From Mya arenaria (lineage: Eukaryota; Mollusca; Bivalvia; Myida; Myidae): a DNA stretch of 64,000 nt. A model generated the notes under the pieces. The model was not told where the DNA came from. It saw only the letters and a program-made list of their open reading frames with translations, and ran no database searches. Of the stretch, positions 12,801 to 22,284 are shown in pieces. The position numbers were made by a program, and so were the translations under genes. The stretch's first letter is position 1, and each line of letters opens with the position of its first letter. The stretch lies in NCBI RefSeq assembly GCF_026914265.1, contig NC_069130.1, forward strand, positions 42,152,429 through 42,216,428. The letters are read 5' to 3'.

Positions 12801-15800
12801 GACCACCCAGATAGTAGGACTAGTCCTAAGTCGGTTGATGACCGCCCAAGTCAGTAGGTCTAGTCAGTAGTAGGTTGCTGATCGGCCAGTCAGTAGGTCA
12901 AGTCATTAGCCGCTTGGTGACCGCCAAGAAAGTTGGTATGTTCATGAGTTGATTTGTGACCGCCCAGTTAGTAGGTCTAGTCATAAGCCGGTCGATGACC
13001 GCAAAGTCAGTAGGTCTAGTCATTGGTCGATTGCTGACCGGCCAGTCAGTAGGTCTAGTCATTAGCCGGTTGGTGACCACCCAGTCAGTAGGTCTCGTTT
13101 AGTCGTATGTTGACCGCCCAGTGAGTAGGTCAAGTCATTAGCCGGTTGGTGACCGCCCAGTCAGTAGGTCTGGTCATTAGTCGGTCGGTGACCGGCCAGT
13201 CAGTAGGTCTTGTCATGATTCGGTCGTTGACCGGCCAGTCAGTAGTTCTAGTCATTCGTCGGTTGGTGACCGGCCAGTCAGCAGGTCTAGTCACGAGTAG
13301 GTTGTTGACCAGCCAGTCAGTAGTTCTAGTCATTAGTCGGTTGTTGACCGGCCTGTCAGTAGGTCTAGTCATAAGTCGGTTGTTGACTGGCCAGTCAGTA
13401 GGTCTAGTCATGAGTCGGTCGGTGACTACCCAGGTAGTAGGTCTAGTCATAAGTCGGTTGTTGACCGGCCAGTCAGTAGGTCTAGTCATAAGTCGGTTGT
13501 TGACTTGCCAGTCAGTAGGTCTAGTCATTAGTCGGTTGGTGACTACTCAGTCAGTAGGTCTAGTCATGAGTCGGTCGGTGACTACCCAGTCGGTAGGTCT
13601 AGTAATGAGTCGGTCGGTGACTACCCAGTCAGTAGGTCTAGTCATTAGTCGGTTGTTGACCGGCCTGTCAGTAGGTCTAGTCATTAGTCGGTTGTTGACC
13701 GGCCTGTCAGTAGGTCTAGTCATAAGTCGGTTGTTGACCGGCCTGTCAGTAGATCTAGTCATAAGTCGGTTGTTGACCGGCCTGTCAGTAGGTCTAGTCA
13801 TAAGTCGGTTGTTGAATGGCCAGTCAGTAGGTCTATCATTAGTCGGTTGTTGACCGGCCTGTCAGTAGGTCTAGTCATAAGTCGGTTGTTGACCGGCCTG
13901 TCAGTAGGTCTAGTCATAAGTCGGTTGTTGACTGGCCAGTCAGTAGGTCTAGTCATTAGTCGGTCGGTGACCGGTCAGTCAGTAGGTCTAGTCATTAGTT
14001 TGTCGGTGACCGGCCAGTCAGTAGATCTAGTCATGAATCGGTCGGTGACTACCCAGTCAGCAGGTCTAGTCATAAATCGGTTGTTGACCGGCCTGTCAGT
14101 AGGTCTAGTCATTAGTCGGTCGGTGACCGGCTAGTCAGTAGGTCTAGTCATGAGTCGGTCGATGACCGGCCAGTCAGCAGGTCTAGTCATGAGTCGGTCG
14201 GTGACTACCCAATCAGTAGGGATAGTCATGAGTCGGTCGGTGACTACCCAGTCAGCAGGTCTAGTCATGAGTCGGTCGGTGACTTCCTAGTCAGGATGTC
14301 TAGTTATGAGTCGGTCGGTGACTACCCAGTCAGTAGGTCTAGTCATGAATCGGTCGGTGACTACCCAGTCGGTAGGTCCAGTCATGAGTTGGTCGGTGAC
14401 TACCCAGTCAGTAGGTCCAGTCATAAGTCGGTTGTTGACCGGCCAGTCAGTAGGTCTAGTCATAAGTCGGTTGTTGACCGGCCAGTCAGTAGGTCTAGTC
14501 ATTAGTCGGTCGGTGACCGGCTAGTCAGTAGGTCTAGTCATTATTCGGTCGGTGACCGGCTAGTCAGTAGGTCTAGTCATGAGTCGGTCGATGACCGGCC
14601 AGTCAGCAGGTCCAGTCATGAGTCGGTCGGTGACTACCCAGTCAGCAGGTCCAGTCATGAGTCGGTCGGTGACTACCCAGTCAGCAGGTCCAGTCATGAG
14701 TCGGTTGGTGACTTCCTATTCAGTAGGTCTAGTCATGTGTCGGTCGGTGACTACCCAGTCAGTAGGTCTAGTCATGAGTCGGTCGGTGACTACCCAGTCC
14801 GTAGGTCTAGTCATGAGTCGGTCGGTGACTACCCAGTCAGTAAGTCCAGTCATGAGTAGGTCGGTGACTACCCAGTCAGCAGGTCTAGTCATGAGTCGGT
14901 CGGTGACTACCCAGTCAGTAAGTCCAGTCATGAGTCGGTCGGTGACTACCCAGTCAGCATGTCTAGTCATGAGTCGGTCGGTGACTACCCAGTCAGTAGG
15001 TCCAGTCATGAGTTGGTCGGTGACTACCCAGTCAGTAGGTCTTGTCATGAGTCGGTCGTTGATTACCCAGTCGGTAGGTCCAGTCATGAGTCGGTCGGTG
15101 ACTACCCAGTCGGTAGGTCCAGTCATGAGTCGGTCGGTGACTACCCAGTCGGTAGGTCTAGTCATGAGTCGGTCGGTGACTACCCAGTCGGTAGGTCTAG
15201 TCATGAGTCGGTCGGTGACTACCCAGTCAGTAGGTCCAGTCATGAGTCGGTCGGTGACTACCCAGTCAGTAGGTCCAGTCATGAGTCGGTCGGTGACTAC
15301 CCAGTCGGTAGGTCTAGTCATGAGTCGGTCGGTGACTACCCAGTCAGTTAGTCTAGTCATGAGTCGGTCGGTGACTACCCAGTCGGTAGGTCTAGTTATG
15401 AGTCGGTCGGTGACTACCCAGTCGGTAGGTCTAATCATGAGTTGGTCGGTGACTACCCAGTCGGTAGGTCCAGTCATGAGTCGGTCGGTGACTTCTTAGT
15501 CGGTAGGTCCAGTCATGAGTCGGTCGGTGACTACCGCGTCAGCAGGTCTAGTTATCAGTCGGTTGGAGACCGGCCAGTCAGTAGGTAAAGTCATTAGTTG
15601 GTCGGTTTGGTTGGATGGCGCTTCGGTCTAATTTGTCGGTTGATGAATTAATAAATTTCTTACTGTGGTGTTAGTTATTCACATATTTTGCCTATAAACC
15701 TTATCGGACTTTACTCTTTTGTGCGAAAACCAAACTACATTAAGTTACGTTATTGAATATCGATCGTCAATATTCCCATCACAACCATAATCTCACATTT

Positions 15801-17816
15801 GTTGATGACCTGTACGTTGTCACGCAGCACCCCGAAAACATTTTGGCTGGATTTATCCTCGGGTATCACGTGCTTCCGTTTCCACGCGCCGCATGAGTAC
15901 ATGTAGAAATTGTCGCACGGGTCCACGCTCGTGTCGATGTTCTCCAGGACACGTGCGGCTGGAGATAGATTAGTTAGTTTTTTTATAGTAAAAAAGAACA
16001 GGTGCCGTATCTATAAAGCATCAAAGTAAGTATTTTCGACTTAGTGAAAGTTTCGTAATTTTTAAAAAACGATTATTTTAAAAACATATACCTTCTATTT
16101 GTCATAAAATTTATTCATATGCATATATTATTTAGTCCATTTTTTGCTTATTTTCAAATTTTTGGTAAACAAACATTGCTAGGTTTCTTTAAATTAAAAA
16201 AGAGGCATTTTTAATTAAAGATGCTTCATGAATTTACCCCAGTTATTTCTAGTTGCATCATACGCAGATTTTATACAAAATGAACATTACATTTTACATA
16301 TAAAAGTAACACTAATATCATATTACTCGTATTACATATTAATGATTAAGACTAAACTTAAGAAATGAAATAAATTTGTTCAGGTATCACACAATACGAA
16401 CCTGCTTGGGCGCAGTCGGCGGTCTGGCATATTTCTGAAATATGATAGTACAGTTGATTTATAAATGTATGCATGTTCTAAATCTACTTTTGTATAAAAT
16501 TTATTAGTTAATATATTACCACACAAGTACATACTATTTGTATTTGCCACCATTGTGCACTTTATGCCTCATGGGTCTACGACCTCCTGGTTTATTATAA
16601 ATAAAACTTGAAACTTGAAACTCGTCTTGTTTTACAAACGTAATAGCGAGGTTGCGAAATACTATTTGTACGGGTATGTGTACTTGTTGTTAAGTTGTTG
16701 AGTGCTACGTCATCCAGGTATGTGTACTTGTTGTTAAGTTGTTGAGTGCTACGTCATCCAGGTATGTGTACTTGTTGTTAAGTTGTTGAGTGCTACGTCA
16801 TCCAGGTATGTGTACATTGTACAAGATAAAAATGTTGATATGAACAAAGGCCATTCACGTACACCAGAGTAATAATGCTTTGAGATTTAGATTTGTCGAA
16901 CCTCTGATAAATGAGAATGGCAAAAGCGAGTGGAACGACATGTTTGCCAAAAGTCCGTAAACAAGTAAAGATACATTTGGAAAACAACCTTGAAAATCAA
17001 ATACAACTTTTACACGTACAGTCGAAGCCCGTTGGCTCTAACTCGATTGACTCGAAAAATTCGTTGGCTCGAACTAGATGTACAGGACCGACTTCTTAAA
17101 ACTAAAGGTAAACATTCCCGCTTGGCTCGAATTTTCAGAAACTCGAGGTATTTTCGCTGGTCCATGGGAGTTCAAGCGAACGGGGTTGGACTGTACGTGT
17201 AACTATATGTACAAGTACACGTACACATCGTGTTTTGTTGTCTTTCTCATATTTACAGATGGCACAAACTACAACTCTCTTTATTTTTAATATTTTTTTT
17301 AAGTTTCCATGGAATCAGAATATTATCCTCGTACACCAGAGTGATGCTTTGCGTTAGGTTTATTATTATCAAACCTCTGATGAATGCGAATGAATATTAT
17401 AAGCGTCCCTGCATTTGCAATTACTGTTGTTTTCATTGTTGTTAAATGGCTTTACGGCTGCGAGATTTGGGTTCCGACGCAAAACAATGCATGTTGTAAA
17501 TCTTATCTACATCCTATATGTACGCAGAAAGATGAAAATGTCAAGATACCTGGTCCCGTGTCGTCCTCTGCATTCGCCACAATACCCAGTGCAATAGCTA
17601 GCCCTATTACTGCCGCGAACAGTAAGATCACGAGCAAAATTAGTCCCTTTTGTTTTCTTGCTCTTCCGCCGTTCTTTGAGCCAAACCTGAAATATGCAAT
17701 ACATATTTTTAATAATAGAAACATTAGTACTAAAGCGCCGCTGAGCCAACATCACAGCTCGTTGTTGTTGTTGTTTTTTGTTGTTGTTGTTGTTGATGTT
17801 GCTGTTTTTTATGTTT

Positions 17817-17851
<35 letters not shown>

Positions 17852-18699
17852 TTTGTTCCAGTCGAACAAGGGGCACAAATTTACAATCCATCTAAAGTTA
17901 TGAGGATGCAGTGAGCAACAGGGAAAATAATGTTAAACGCCTGCAGAGAGATAATTTTAGCAAGGGAGAAAGTTAAAAGTATGGGAGAGAGAATTAGGGG
18001 AATTTTAAAGCGAGAAAGGTGAAATGCTGTTTAGTTAGCGATGGAATGGAAGGGTGGTCAGCATCATGCACAACGCGTGCATGAAACCTCGGTCCCAAAA
18101 TTATGTTTAAATGGTGAACGTAAGAACGCATTCATAATTATTTATATATTGTTTTTCAATATTTTCAAACCTACAGTAGCAAATAAAAACGTTATAATAT
18201 CTTTTGTTCGGCTCTTTTATAATTATCAATATAATAATCTTTCAAATATTTTGCTCAAAATTGCTGCCAGACTAATCTTGGATTAAAATAATCCGGCATA
18301 GTTCGGGCAAAAGCTCCTGCCATGAGTTCAGCACACATGATTGCGGCGAACGTTTGCTGTTGGTATCCCCACGTGCAGTTCCAACGTGCAGTGTATGCGC
18401 TGCGTTGAAATGGGGACACAAAACAAAACTGTTTGCTTACATTAGGGTTAACGCTTGTCCTACTGAACGCATTACGTGACTTTACGTTAGTGAACGCAAT
18501 ACACGAGAAATGTTTTTATATTTAGGATGAGCGTGTTTTGTTTAAAAATCAACTAACTGACGTTAAAATAAAGCTTTTAATTTTAAAAAGTCCAATGTCC
18601 ATACTAGTGCACTTACCCATTTAAGTTTCCGTTCTGTATTCCATTGACGACCACCTCGCCATTAGCTTTTGAACGTTTCTCATTTATTTGATCACTCAT
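8..18699 (-). CDS. M13 family metallopeptidase (neprilysin/ECE-like), 16 exons, 3' end outside window
   Basis: Type II membrane zinc endopeptidase of the neprilysin/ECE family, which cleaves small extracellular peptides. I rebuilt the exons from GT-AG sites and phase: 18617-18699, 17550-17686, 16402-16434, 15797-15958, 11581-11664, 10845-11059, 8763-8942, 7829-7939, 6926-7065, 5395-5488, 3901-4029, 2728-2826, 2270-2347, 1923-2038, 792-850, 8-59. Every junction keeps frame, giving 590 codons plus 2 nt. Family marks seen: ICQTADC followed by SVDPCDNFYMYSCGAW (exons 3-4), LDQPSFGLP (exon 7), MIGNIRNAFNELLDELDWMD (exon 12), WTTPPSTVNAYYN (residues about 555-567) and FPAGILQPPFY (about 575-585). 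Members are usually about 740-770 aa, so the HExxH zinc site and C-terminus lie left of position 1. Catalytic competence therefore cannot be judged. Neprilysin versus ECE subfamily is not resolved. Confidence 0.93.
1265..1425 (+). mobile_element. LINE-like 3' tail relic in intron 14
   Basis: The segment ends in a short tandem tail (TTGAC repeated three times) after an untranslated-looking stretch. This is the usual ending of non-LTR retrotransposons with repeat tails. No reverse transcriptase coding is left, so the family is unknown. Confidence 0.4.
1497..1612 (+). repeat. Interspersed repeat (CTCTCGTTGGCACGATTTTG type), copy 1
   Basis: It shares the block TCGTTGGCACGATTTTGCGC with 9075-9160, followed in both by a block rich in GGAGAACCC. 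A related block with CCGGAGTACC is near 24540. No coding capacity. It resembles a repeat commonly seen in mollusc sequence, but I cannot assign a family without a library search. Confidence 0.55.
2388..2556 (+). mobile_element. MITE-like element, family 1 (CGAACCCCGTTGGCTCG ends)
   Basis: Inverted ends: CGAACCCCGTTGGCTCGAAC on the left and its near complement GTTCGAGCTAACGGGGTTCG on the right. The internal part is AT-rich and non-coding. Other copies are at 7190-7365, 17018-17195, 21022-21188 and 39964-40146. Length is about 165-180 bp, consistent with a non-autonomous DNA transposon. It sits in intron 12. Confidence 0.7.
3368..3786. repeat. 69-bp minisatellite in intron 11
   Basis: About six units, with CACAAACGAGAAGAGAG recurring at 3443, 3511, 3580, 3649 and 3718. 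The period is 68-69 bp. A 69-bp period equals 23 codons, so reading frames stay open on both strands by geometry alone. No protein is proposed. Confidence 0.9.
4280..4860. mobile_element. Long foldback element with 3x 34-bp direct repeat at its right end, intron 10
   Basis: The left arm (about 4290-4545) and right arm (about 4560-4800) are diverged inverted copies. Examples are GTATACCACGTGATAAA on the left against TTTATCACGTGGTATAC on the right, and the paired blocks around CTACGCCGCTTATGGAGC. The right edge carries three direct copies of a 34-bp unit containing TGACGTAATTTATCACGTGG (4752-4858). No coding. Probably a non-autonomous foldback DNA transposon. Confidence 0.7.
5160..5370. mobile_element. 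MITE-like element, family 2 (GGCCGAGGAGTTCCGAA end), partial
   Basis: The right end AATGGCCGAGGAGTTCCGAA and the internal ACATCTGAGGTTGT block match the full copy at 20265-20552. The left terminal arm is not recognisable here. It lies in intron 10 just downstream of exon 10. Confidence 0.6.
5548..6200. repeat. 98-bp array made of exon-10 acceptor/exon sequence, intron 9
   Basis: Seven diverged copies of the first roughly 35 nt of exon 10 plus its intronic flank. The word AGGTAGTTG/AGGTAGCTGG falls at 5471 (real exon), then 5572, 5670, 5768, 5866, 5964, about 6035 (variant) and 6136. Spacing is mostly 98 bp. On the minus strand each copy has a pyrimidine/AG acceptor-like stretch followed by a version of the exon start. 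The copies are non-coding overall. Confidence 0.85.
6480..6622. mobile_element. MITE-like element, family 3 (CTCGCTATGTCGAACTC ends)
   Basis: The left end AACTCGCTATGTCGAACTC pairs with CTTCGACATATCGAATT on the right. Related copies are at 19563-19740 and 23625-23802. Short, AT-rich and non-coding. Located in intron 9. Confidence 0.65.
6638..6902. mobile_element. MITE-like element, family 4, with ~28-bp inverted ends
   Basis: The left end TCCGGCCCCAATTTCTCGAA and right end TTCGAGAAATTGGGGCCAGA are near-perfect complements, and the inner CTTAAG words pair as well. Length about 265 bp, no coding. It ends only about 25 bp from the donor of exon 9 (6926). Confidence 0.75.
7190..7365. mobile_element. 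MITE-like element, family 1, copy in intron 8
   Basis: Starts AACCCCGTTAACTCGAAGTC and carries the CGGCGAAATAACCTCGAGCC inner block of family 1. It ends in GTTCGAGCCAACGGTGCTCG. Diverged from the 2388 copy. Confidence 0.65.
7580..7695. repeat. Interspersed repeat (GTAGGCGGAACTTAAGCGTT type)
   Basis: GGTAGGCGGAACTTAAGCGT followed by TCAATAACT recurs at about 10410-10500 as GTAGGCGGGACTTAACCGTT with a similar TTATACC block downstream. Family unknown, no coding. Intron 8. Confidence 0.5.
7974..8035 (-). pseudogene. Relic duplicate of M13 exon 8 in intron 7
   Basis: This 62-nt block lies just transcriptionally upstream of the real exon 8 (7829-7939, 111 nt) and matches both of its ends. It has an acceptor CTGTTTTAG, a CTCTGAAGA block near the start, CAGAACCC near the end, and a GTACTC donor. 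Flanks also match (CAGTCATGCCGG versus CAGTCATGTCGG). About 49 nt of the middle is missing, so inclusion would shift the frame. It reads as a decayed tandem exon duplication rather than a used exon. Confidence 0.7.
8335..8717. mobile_element. MITE-like palindromic element, family 5 (TTAAAGCTGCACTCTCACAG ends), copy 1
   Basis: Left end TTAAAGCTGCACTCTCACAG, right end GTGAGAGTGCAGCTTTAA. A central palindrome AAACCGTTAGTAACGGTTT (about 8527-8546) means most of the element can fold on itself. Length about 380 bp. Other copies are at 29579-29951, 34150-34470 and 39278-39631. Intron 7; no coding. Confidence 0.85.
9075..9160 (+). repeat. Interspersed repeat (CTCTCGTTGGCACGATTTTG type), copy 2
   Basis: Shares CACTCTCGTTGGCACGATTT and a GGAGAACCCA block with 1497-1612. 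Truncated at its right side relative to copy 1. Intron 6. Confidence 0.55.
9455..9870. repeat. 44-bp minisatellite in intron 6
   Basis: About nine units containing GTACCTGGATGACGTAGTGC. Starts of the GGATGACG word are 9472, 9520, 9564, 9605, 9650, 9694, 9738, 9782 and 9826, so the period is 44 bp. On the minus (gene sense) strand each unit reads CATCCAGGTACGTG, which looks like a strong splice donor (CAG/GTACGT). A second array of the same period and core lies inverted at 16676-16812. Confidence 0.88.
10400..10742 (+). mobile_element. LINE-like 3' tail relic with GTTCAA repeat end, intron 6
   Basis: The segment ends AATAAAAGTTCAAAGTTCAA followed by more of the same tail repeat, typical of non-LTR 3' ends. 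Its left part carries the GTAGGCGGGACTTAACCGTT repeat also seen near 7590, so two old repeats may be adjoined. No reverse transcriptase coding is visible. Confidence 0.4.
11415..11545. mobile_element. MITE-like element, family 2, short copy in intron 5
   Basis: TTCGGAGCTCCTCGACCATT followed by CCTCGGATGTATGCTGGTAC matches the left end and inner block of the 20265-20552 copy in inverted sense. The other end is missing. Confidence 0.55.
11690..12600. repeat. Degenerate GGTTG-rich halo of the intron 4 array
   Basis: Irregular GGTTGGTTG-type simple repeats that grade rightward into recognisable copies of the 39-bp unit from about 12.6 kb. No gene. It fills the left part of intron 4 of the M13 gene. 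Confidence 0.75.
12600..15640. repeat. 39-bp minisatellite (about 77 units) in intron 4
   Basis: The unit is GTCGGTCGGTGACTACCCAG plus CAGTAGGTCTAGTCATGA-type sequence, 39 bp in all. Two sub-types are interspersed: GGTGACTACCCAGTC and GTTGACCGGCCAGTC. The GTTGACCGG type dominates from 13.1 to 14.1 kb and the GACTACC type from 14.2 to 15.5 kb. Since 39 is 13 codons, long open frames appear on both strands. They have simple repeat composition and no gene context, so they are not annotated as proteins. Confidence 0.93.
16535..16622 (+). mobile_element. LINE-like 3' tail relic, intron 2
   Basis: Ends ATAAAACTTGAAACTTGAAA, a short tandem tail after a TTTATGCCTC-type 3' untranslated stretch. Only the tail is left. 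Confidence 0.4.
16676..16812. repeat. 44-bp minisatellite, inverted relative to the intron 6 array
   Basis: Three near-identical 44-bp units (GTGTACTTGTTGTTAAGTTG, then TTGAGTGCTACGTCATCCAG, then GTAT). The core GCTACGTCATCCAGGTA is the complement of the core of the 9455-9870 array. Intron 2 of the M13 gene. Confidence 0.88.
17018..17195. mobile_element. MITE-like element, family 1, copy in intron 2
   Basis: Left end ACAGTCGAAGCCCGTTGGCT and right end AGCGAACGGGGTTGGACTGT pair as inverted ends. The internal CTAGATGTACAGGACCGACT block is shared with the copy at 2388. Confidence 0.7.
17550..17686 (-). CDS. M13 peptidase exon 2 (transmembrane anchor)
   Basis: The acceptor TTTCAG and donor GTATCT bound 137 nt. 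A basic stretch (KNGGRARKQK, residues about 32-41) is followed by a hydrophobic run of about 25 residues (about 43-67, beginning GLILLVILLF), then an acidic stretch AEDDTGP. Positive charges before the helix fit a signal-anchor with the catalytic domain outside the cell. A (GTT)n microsatellite lies just upstream in intron 1. Confidence 0.9.
17755..17850. repeat. (GTT)n microsatellite in intron 1
   Basis: Imperfect GTT triplets over about 95 bp, 70 bp from the exon 2 acceptor (17686). On the gene's sense strand this is (AAC)n. It opens meaningless poly-Val and poly-Asn frames. The rest of intron 1 to 18616 shows no feature I recognise. Confidence 0.9.
18617..18699 (-). CDS. M13 peptidase exon 1 (start codon, cytoplasmic tail)
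   Basis: ATG at 18699-18697 opens a hydrophilic 27-residue tail starting MSDQINEKRSKANGE. The exon ends at a GTAAGT donor in phase 2. The start is chosen because it is the first ATG of the exon and because the frame runs exactly into the transmembrane exon. Sequence further upstream shows no clear coding signal. A short cytoplasmic tail before the anchor is normal for M13 enzymes. Confidence 0.85.
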
Positions 18700-19562
18700 A
18701 TTACGAATTGTTTCTCACCCACACATATTATAAAACATATTATCCCTGATTTTTCCACTGATTGTTATAGTTTCTCCAAAGCTACTATTAGTTGCTCCGC
18801 ATTTTTACGAAAATTTGCGGCATTTTGATTATAATGTATTTTTCATATTAATATCACAAAATAGATTTTTTAACTTTTGTAGTTCTTTAATTAATATTCA
18901 CTATTTTTTATACAAATTCACATTTATATCACTCTGTATACGAAAACACAATCGTGGCTGCTACTGAGAACTTGTAAAGAACACAAACAAATGCTATAAA
19001 ACTATACAATTCTATAAGCTTACTGTTATGACTTGAACGTTATTAAAGTCAAATGTATGTCCTAAAACTGTGCTTATCAGTAAATTAAAAAAAACAAATT
19101 CGTCACAACGAACTACGAACTCTTCGATAATCCACCGCGTTTAATTATTCCTAATTGAACCAAACCAAATCTTCTTCCAAAAAGAAAAGAATGGCTTAGC
19201 GAAACGGAACACCCGAAACTCCCTCGAACCCGAGGGGGTGAAGGCGAAAAGGATCTACCTAATTCTATATTTCAAGGCAACTAACTTGTTTTCGATTTCA
19301 CCCGTCTAACTTTTGAATTGTTTTGAAACCCAACCCCTTTGTCTGAAGTGACCCCTATCCTGATGACTTTAACATGAATCTCGGGTAATTAGGAAGCGCA
19401 TTTATGTTATCTTCCAATGTCTCAGGTGTGGGCTGAATCAACAGTCTGCAATAGTCATTGCCGCTAGTAAAACAATAAAACCACAGGATTCTGGCTGTTT
19501 GATGGCTTGATGATCTATTACATTAAGAGACTCGAACTCACGTGACTATTTATCTGTATTGT
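18700..19562. other. Region upstream of the M13 gene; no element recognised
   Basis: AT-rich sequence that should contain the promoter and 5' untranslated region of the M13 gene. I see no convincing TATA box, upstream exon or repeat, so no transcription start is proposed. Confidence 0.5.
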
Positions 19563-19740
19563 AAACAGTCGTAACTCGATATGTCGAACTCTGTTATCTC
19601 GATGTTTTGGACATGTCGAACTTTTTTCGATTGTTTTCGTTTAAGTATATACATTTTGTATTTTAGTTATATATCGAATGTTCGTTATCTCGAAGTATTT
19701 ACCGACGGTCCCAAAATCTTCGACATAGCGAGTTTGGATA
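19563..19740. mobile_element. MITE-like element, family 3, copy 2
   Basis: Ends AACTCGATATGTCGAACTC and CTTCGACATAGCGAGTTT are inverted copies. It also shares the inner CGGTCCCAAAATCTTCGACA block with the 6480 copy. Confidence 0.7.
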
Positions 19741-19794
19741 TTAATCATAATTATTCCGTATTGCAAATGCACTGGCACATGATTTCCAACTGAT

Positions 19795-19970
19795 TTTTTT
19801 TTGTTTTGTAATAAAACAATCGTATAATCTCAAAGTAAAAAAATTACGATGCCATAAATGTAAAAAATATTGATTTTTTTTTGTTTATTCACTTCATACT
19901 GTTCATATTATTAATGATTTCGCACATTTGTGGCATCGTAATTTTTACTTTGAAATTAAACGATTTTCTT
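19795..19970. mobile_element. Small foldback element
   Basis: CAAAGTAAAAAAATTACGAT with GCCATAAATGT on the left is complementary to ACATTTGTGGC and ATCGTAATTTTTACTTTG on the right, with about 65 bp between. No coding. Confidence 0.65.
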
Positions 19971-20264
19971 TTTATTTAAAAACAACAACAACATAATTTC
20001 AGTTTGAGATCCGGTTGCCGATGGAAACAAGTATGATAATGCAATAATTGAAATTGTCAGTATAGTCTATAGTTCAGGTTTAACTAATAAAATGAATTTA
20101 TTCCAAAGGAGCGACAGCGACAGCTTGAATGCGTCTGTTTATTTTTAAATACATGAACTTAAACAAACTTATTGTTTATCGTTGAAATTTGGGTAAATTG
20201 ATCATTAAAGACATTTATGACGTCACGGTAACAGTTTATAAATCGACTCAGTTAAGTACACGCA

Positions 20265-20552
20265 TTCGGAACTCCTCGGCCATTTTATCGACGGTTTACA
20301 TACTCAAAAAGTGGTACGTTTAAGTCCGCTGCAAATAGATCGCGTAGTTATCTTATTTAGAAGTTAAACTTCATGACTTAACTCTTGGGAATCTTAATTA
20401 ATTTAAACTGAGATCAATAAATACAACTCTTCAATACTACATTTAATTAATGATATTATTCAAAAATTTACGAACTACTTAAACTGTGATGTACCGGCAT
20501 ACATCCGAGGTTGTTTTTGAAAAAAATGGCCGAGGAGCTCCGAATGAAGTAC
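20265..20552. mobile_element. MITE-like element, family 2, full copy
   Basis: Left end TTCGGAACTCCTCGGCCATT and right end AATGGCCGAGGAGCTCCGAA are inverted. Length about 288 bp. The internal part is AT-rich and non-coding. This is the best copy from which to read the family. Confidence 0.8.
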
Positions 20553-21021
20553 ACGAATAACCAAAAATGATTGCAAGAAATATTCAGCTCTGATTGCTCG
20601 TTCAAAAGCGATAAACTACAAATGTACTTTAATTCACCATCTTAAAAGTATATTTTCTTGTTTGATATAATCATTTGCCTTTTAACACTGAAATTGTTTG
20701 TCAATTTTGTATTTTAAATACATCACCAGAAGTAAGGTCGGGCGTATTTGTTTATTTTCATGAGTGGTATATTATTTTACAGCTCTTGCGCACTGGAGAC
20801 GTCTGTTTATACGTATGTAGTGCTTTATAACGCCATAAATGGATAGTCAAGTACATCTTGAATATATTGTAAGCCCAGATAAACTGTCTTATATGGCATA
20901 TTCAGAGCATAACATCGCTTTAAGTTTATTTTGAATTCAATTTTTAGGTACCGACCCAGAAAAGGATAAAGAATTTTGACTGGTGACCCTATGTTGTTTT
21001 GGTAGTTTTATTTTAAATGGT

Positions 21022-21188
21022 TATACAGTCGAACCCCGTTGGCTCGAACTCCTAGAAACCGGCGAAAATACCTCGAGCCTCGGAATATTCGAGCCAATCG
21101 TGAATTCTTACCATCAGTATAAAGAAATGAGTCCTTAACATCTAGTTCGAGCCAACAATGAGCTCGAGTCAAACGATTTCGAAGCATT
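21022..21188. mobile_element. MITE-like element, family 1, copy 4
   Basis: Left end ACAGTCGAACCCCGTTGGCT, inner CGGCGAAAATACCTCGAGCC block, and a decayed right end around CGAGTCAAACGATTTCGAAG. Confidence 0.7.
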
Positions 21189-21277
21189 GCGTCATCAGGC
21201 ATCATATTAAACATAATTGCTAAGAAGCTATAAGAGAACAAATCTTATTTGTTGGTCGGACTCCTTCAAGTCAGAGT

Positions 21278-21630
21278 ATCTCCGAACTGTAACCCCTCGG
21301 CCATAAACCTTCTTAACACCCTCGGATGAGTATGGACGGTTTAGAATGCCAGAGGTCTTTACATTTAACTACGCTGGTTGTAGATCGCGTAATAATTTTA
21401 ACTTAGCCGTTAAGCCTAAGAATTTTACTCTTTGGAATTTAATTATTCATGCAATAAGACACTTCAATGACAATCAATTTCAACCTAGTAAAAAAAAAAA
21501 CACTTTAAAACATTGGAATTAATTAAAATTACTATTATTAATTTTACGCACTACTTTCACTAATGCAACAGCTACTTCTGAGGCTCGTCGTATGGCGGAA
21601 ATTGCCGAGGTGTTCCGATTGAATAATTTC
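21278..21630. mobile_element. MITE-like element, family 2, diverged copy
   Basis: CTCCGAACTGTAACCCCTCG on the left and TTGCCGAGGTGTTCCGATTG on the right are diverged inverted ends. The inner CCCTCGGATGAGTATGG and CTTCTGAGGCTCGTCGT blocks match the family. Confidence 0.6.
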
Positions 21631-22284
21631 AACCTTCATAAAATATCCATCTTGAAGCAACTTCAATGCTAGTTGTAAAAGAACACAATGCCACACACCT
21701 GGTTATATTATCGTTGTATTTGTTTTGTTTCGTTTTTTTTTCCTTTTATTTGAAGTTTTGAATCCTTACGAATTCCACGCGCATTTTTAAAACGACTTTA
21801 TTTTACAAAAAAAAAATATTCCAATGTTCATGAGCACTACTATATAGTTCTAACCGAAGGTTCACTGCGGTCATTTTGGTTCAGACCTTGGGAAACGAAA
21901 ACATTTTTTAAAAGGTTAATAATGACGGATTGACCATTTCGGGGGATTACCCATTTAATTCACATTCTTTTTTCGGCGTAATTGCTGCATCGCGCATGGT
22001 TTACGGAGAGTAATCCTGGATGAAAAAACATCTGTTGTTTTTTGCCTAAAAAGAACAAAACATTTTTCGATTTTGTGCATGTTTTATACCACCGTCTCTT
22101 GTGCATTGAACACACTCTATCATTTATCCTGACTTCATAAATGCGCAAATTTCTTTATGATGATTATACCTCTTGTCTAAAGAACATATAGTTAAAACGC
22201 CAGGACAATATTTTCGACTATCACCCCACACTCTGCCACACTGCACTAGACGAAAAATTATAAAATACGTCAAAAATGCACCAT

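Noticed and set aside
14579-15499. 306-codon frame of MSRSVTTQSVGLV repeats as a protein
   Set aside because: It lies within the 39-bp intronic minisatellite of the M13 gene, with equally long frames on the opposite strand.
17384-17914. Plus-strand frame of 176 codons with poly-Val stretch
   Set aside because: It is the shadow of M13 exon 2 on the other strand plus a (GTT)n microsatellite.
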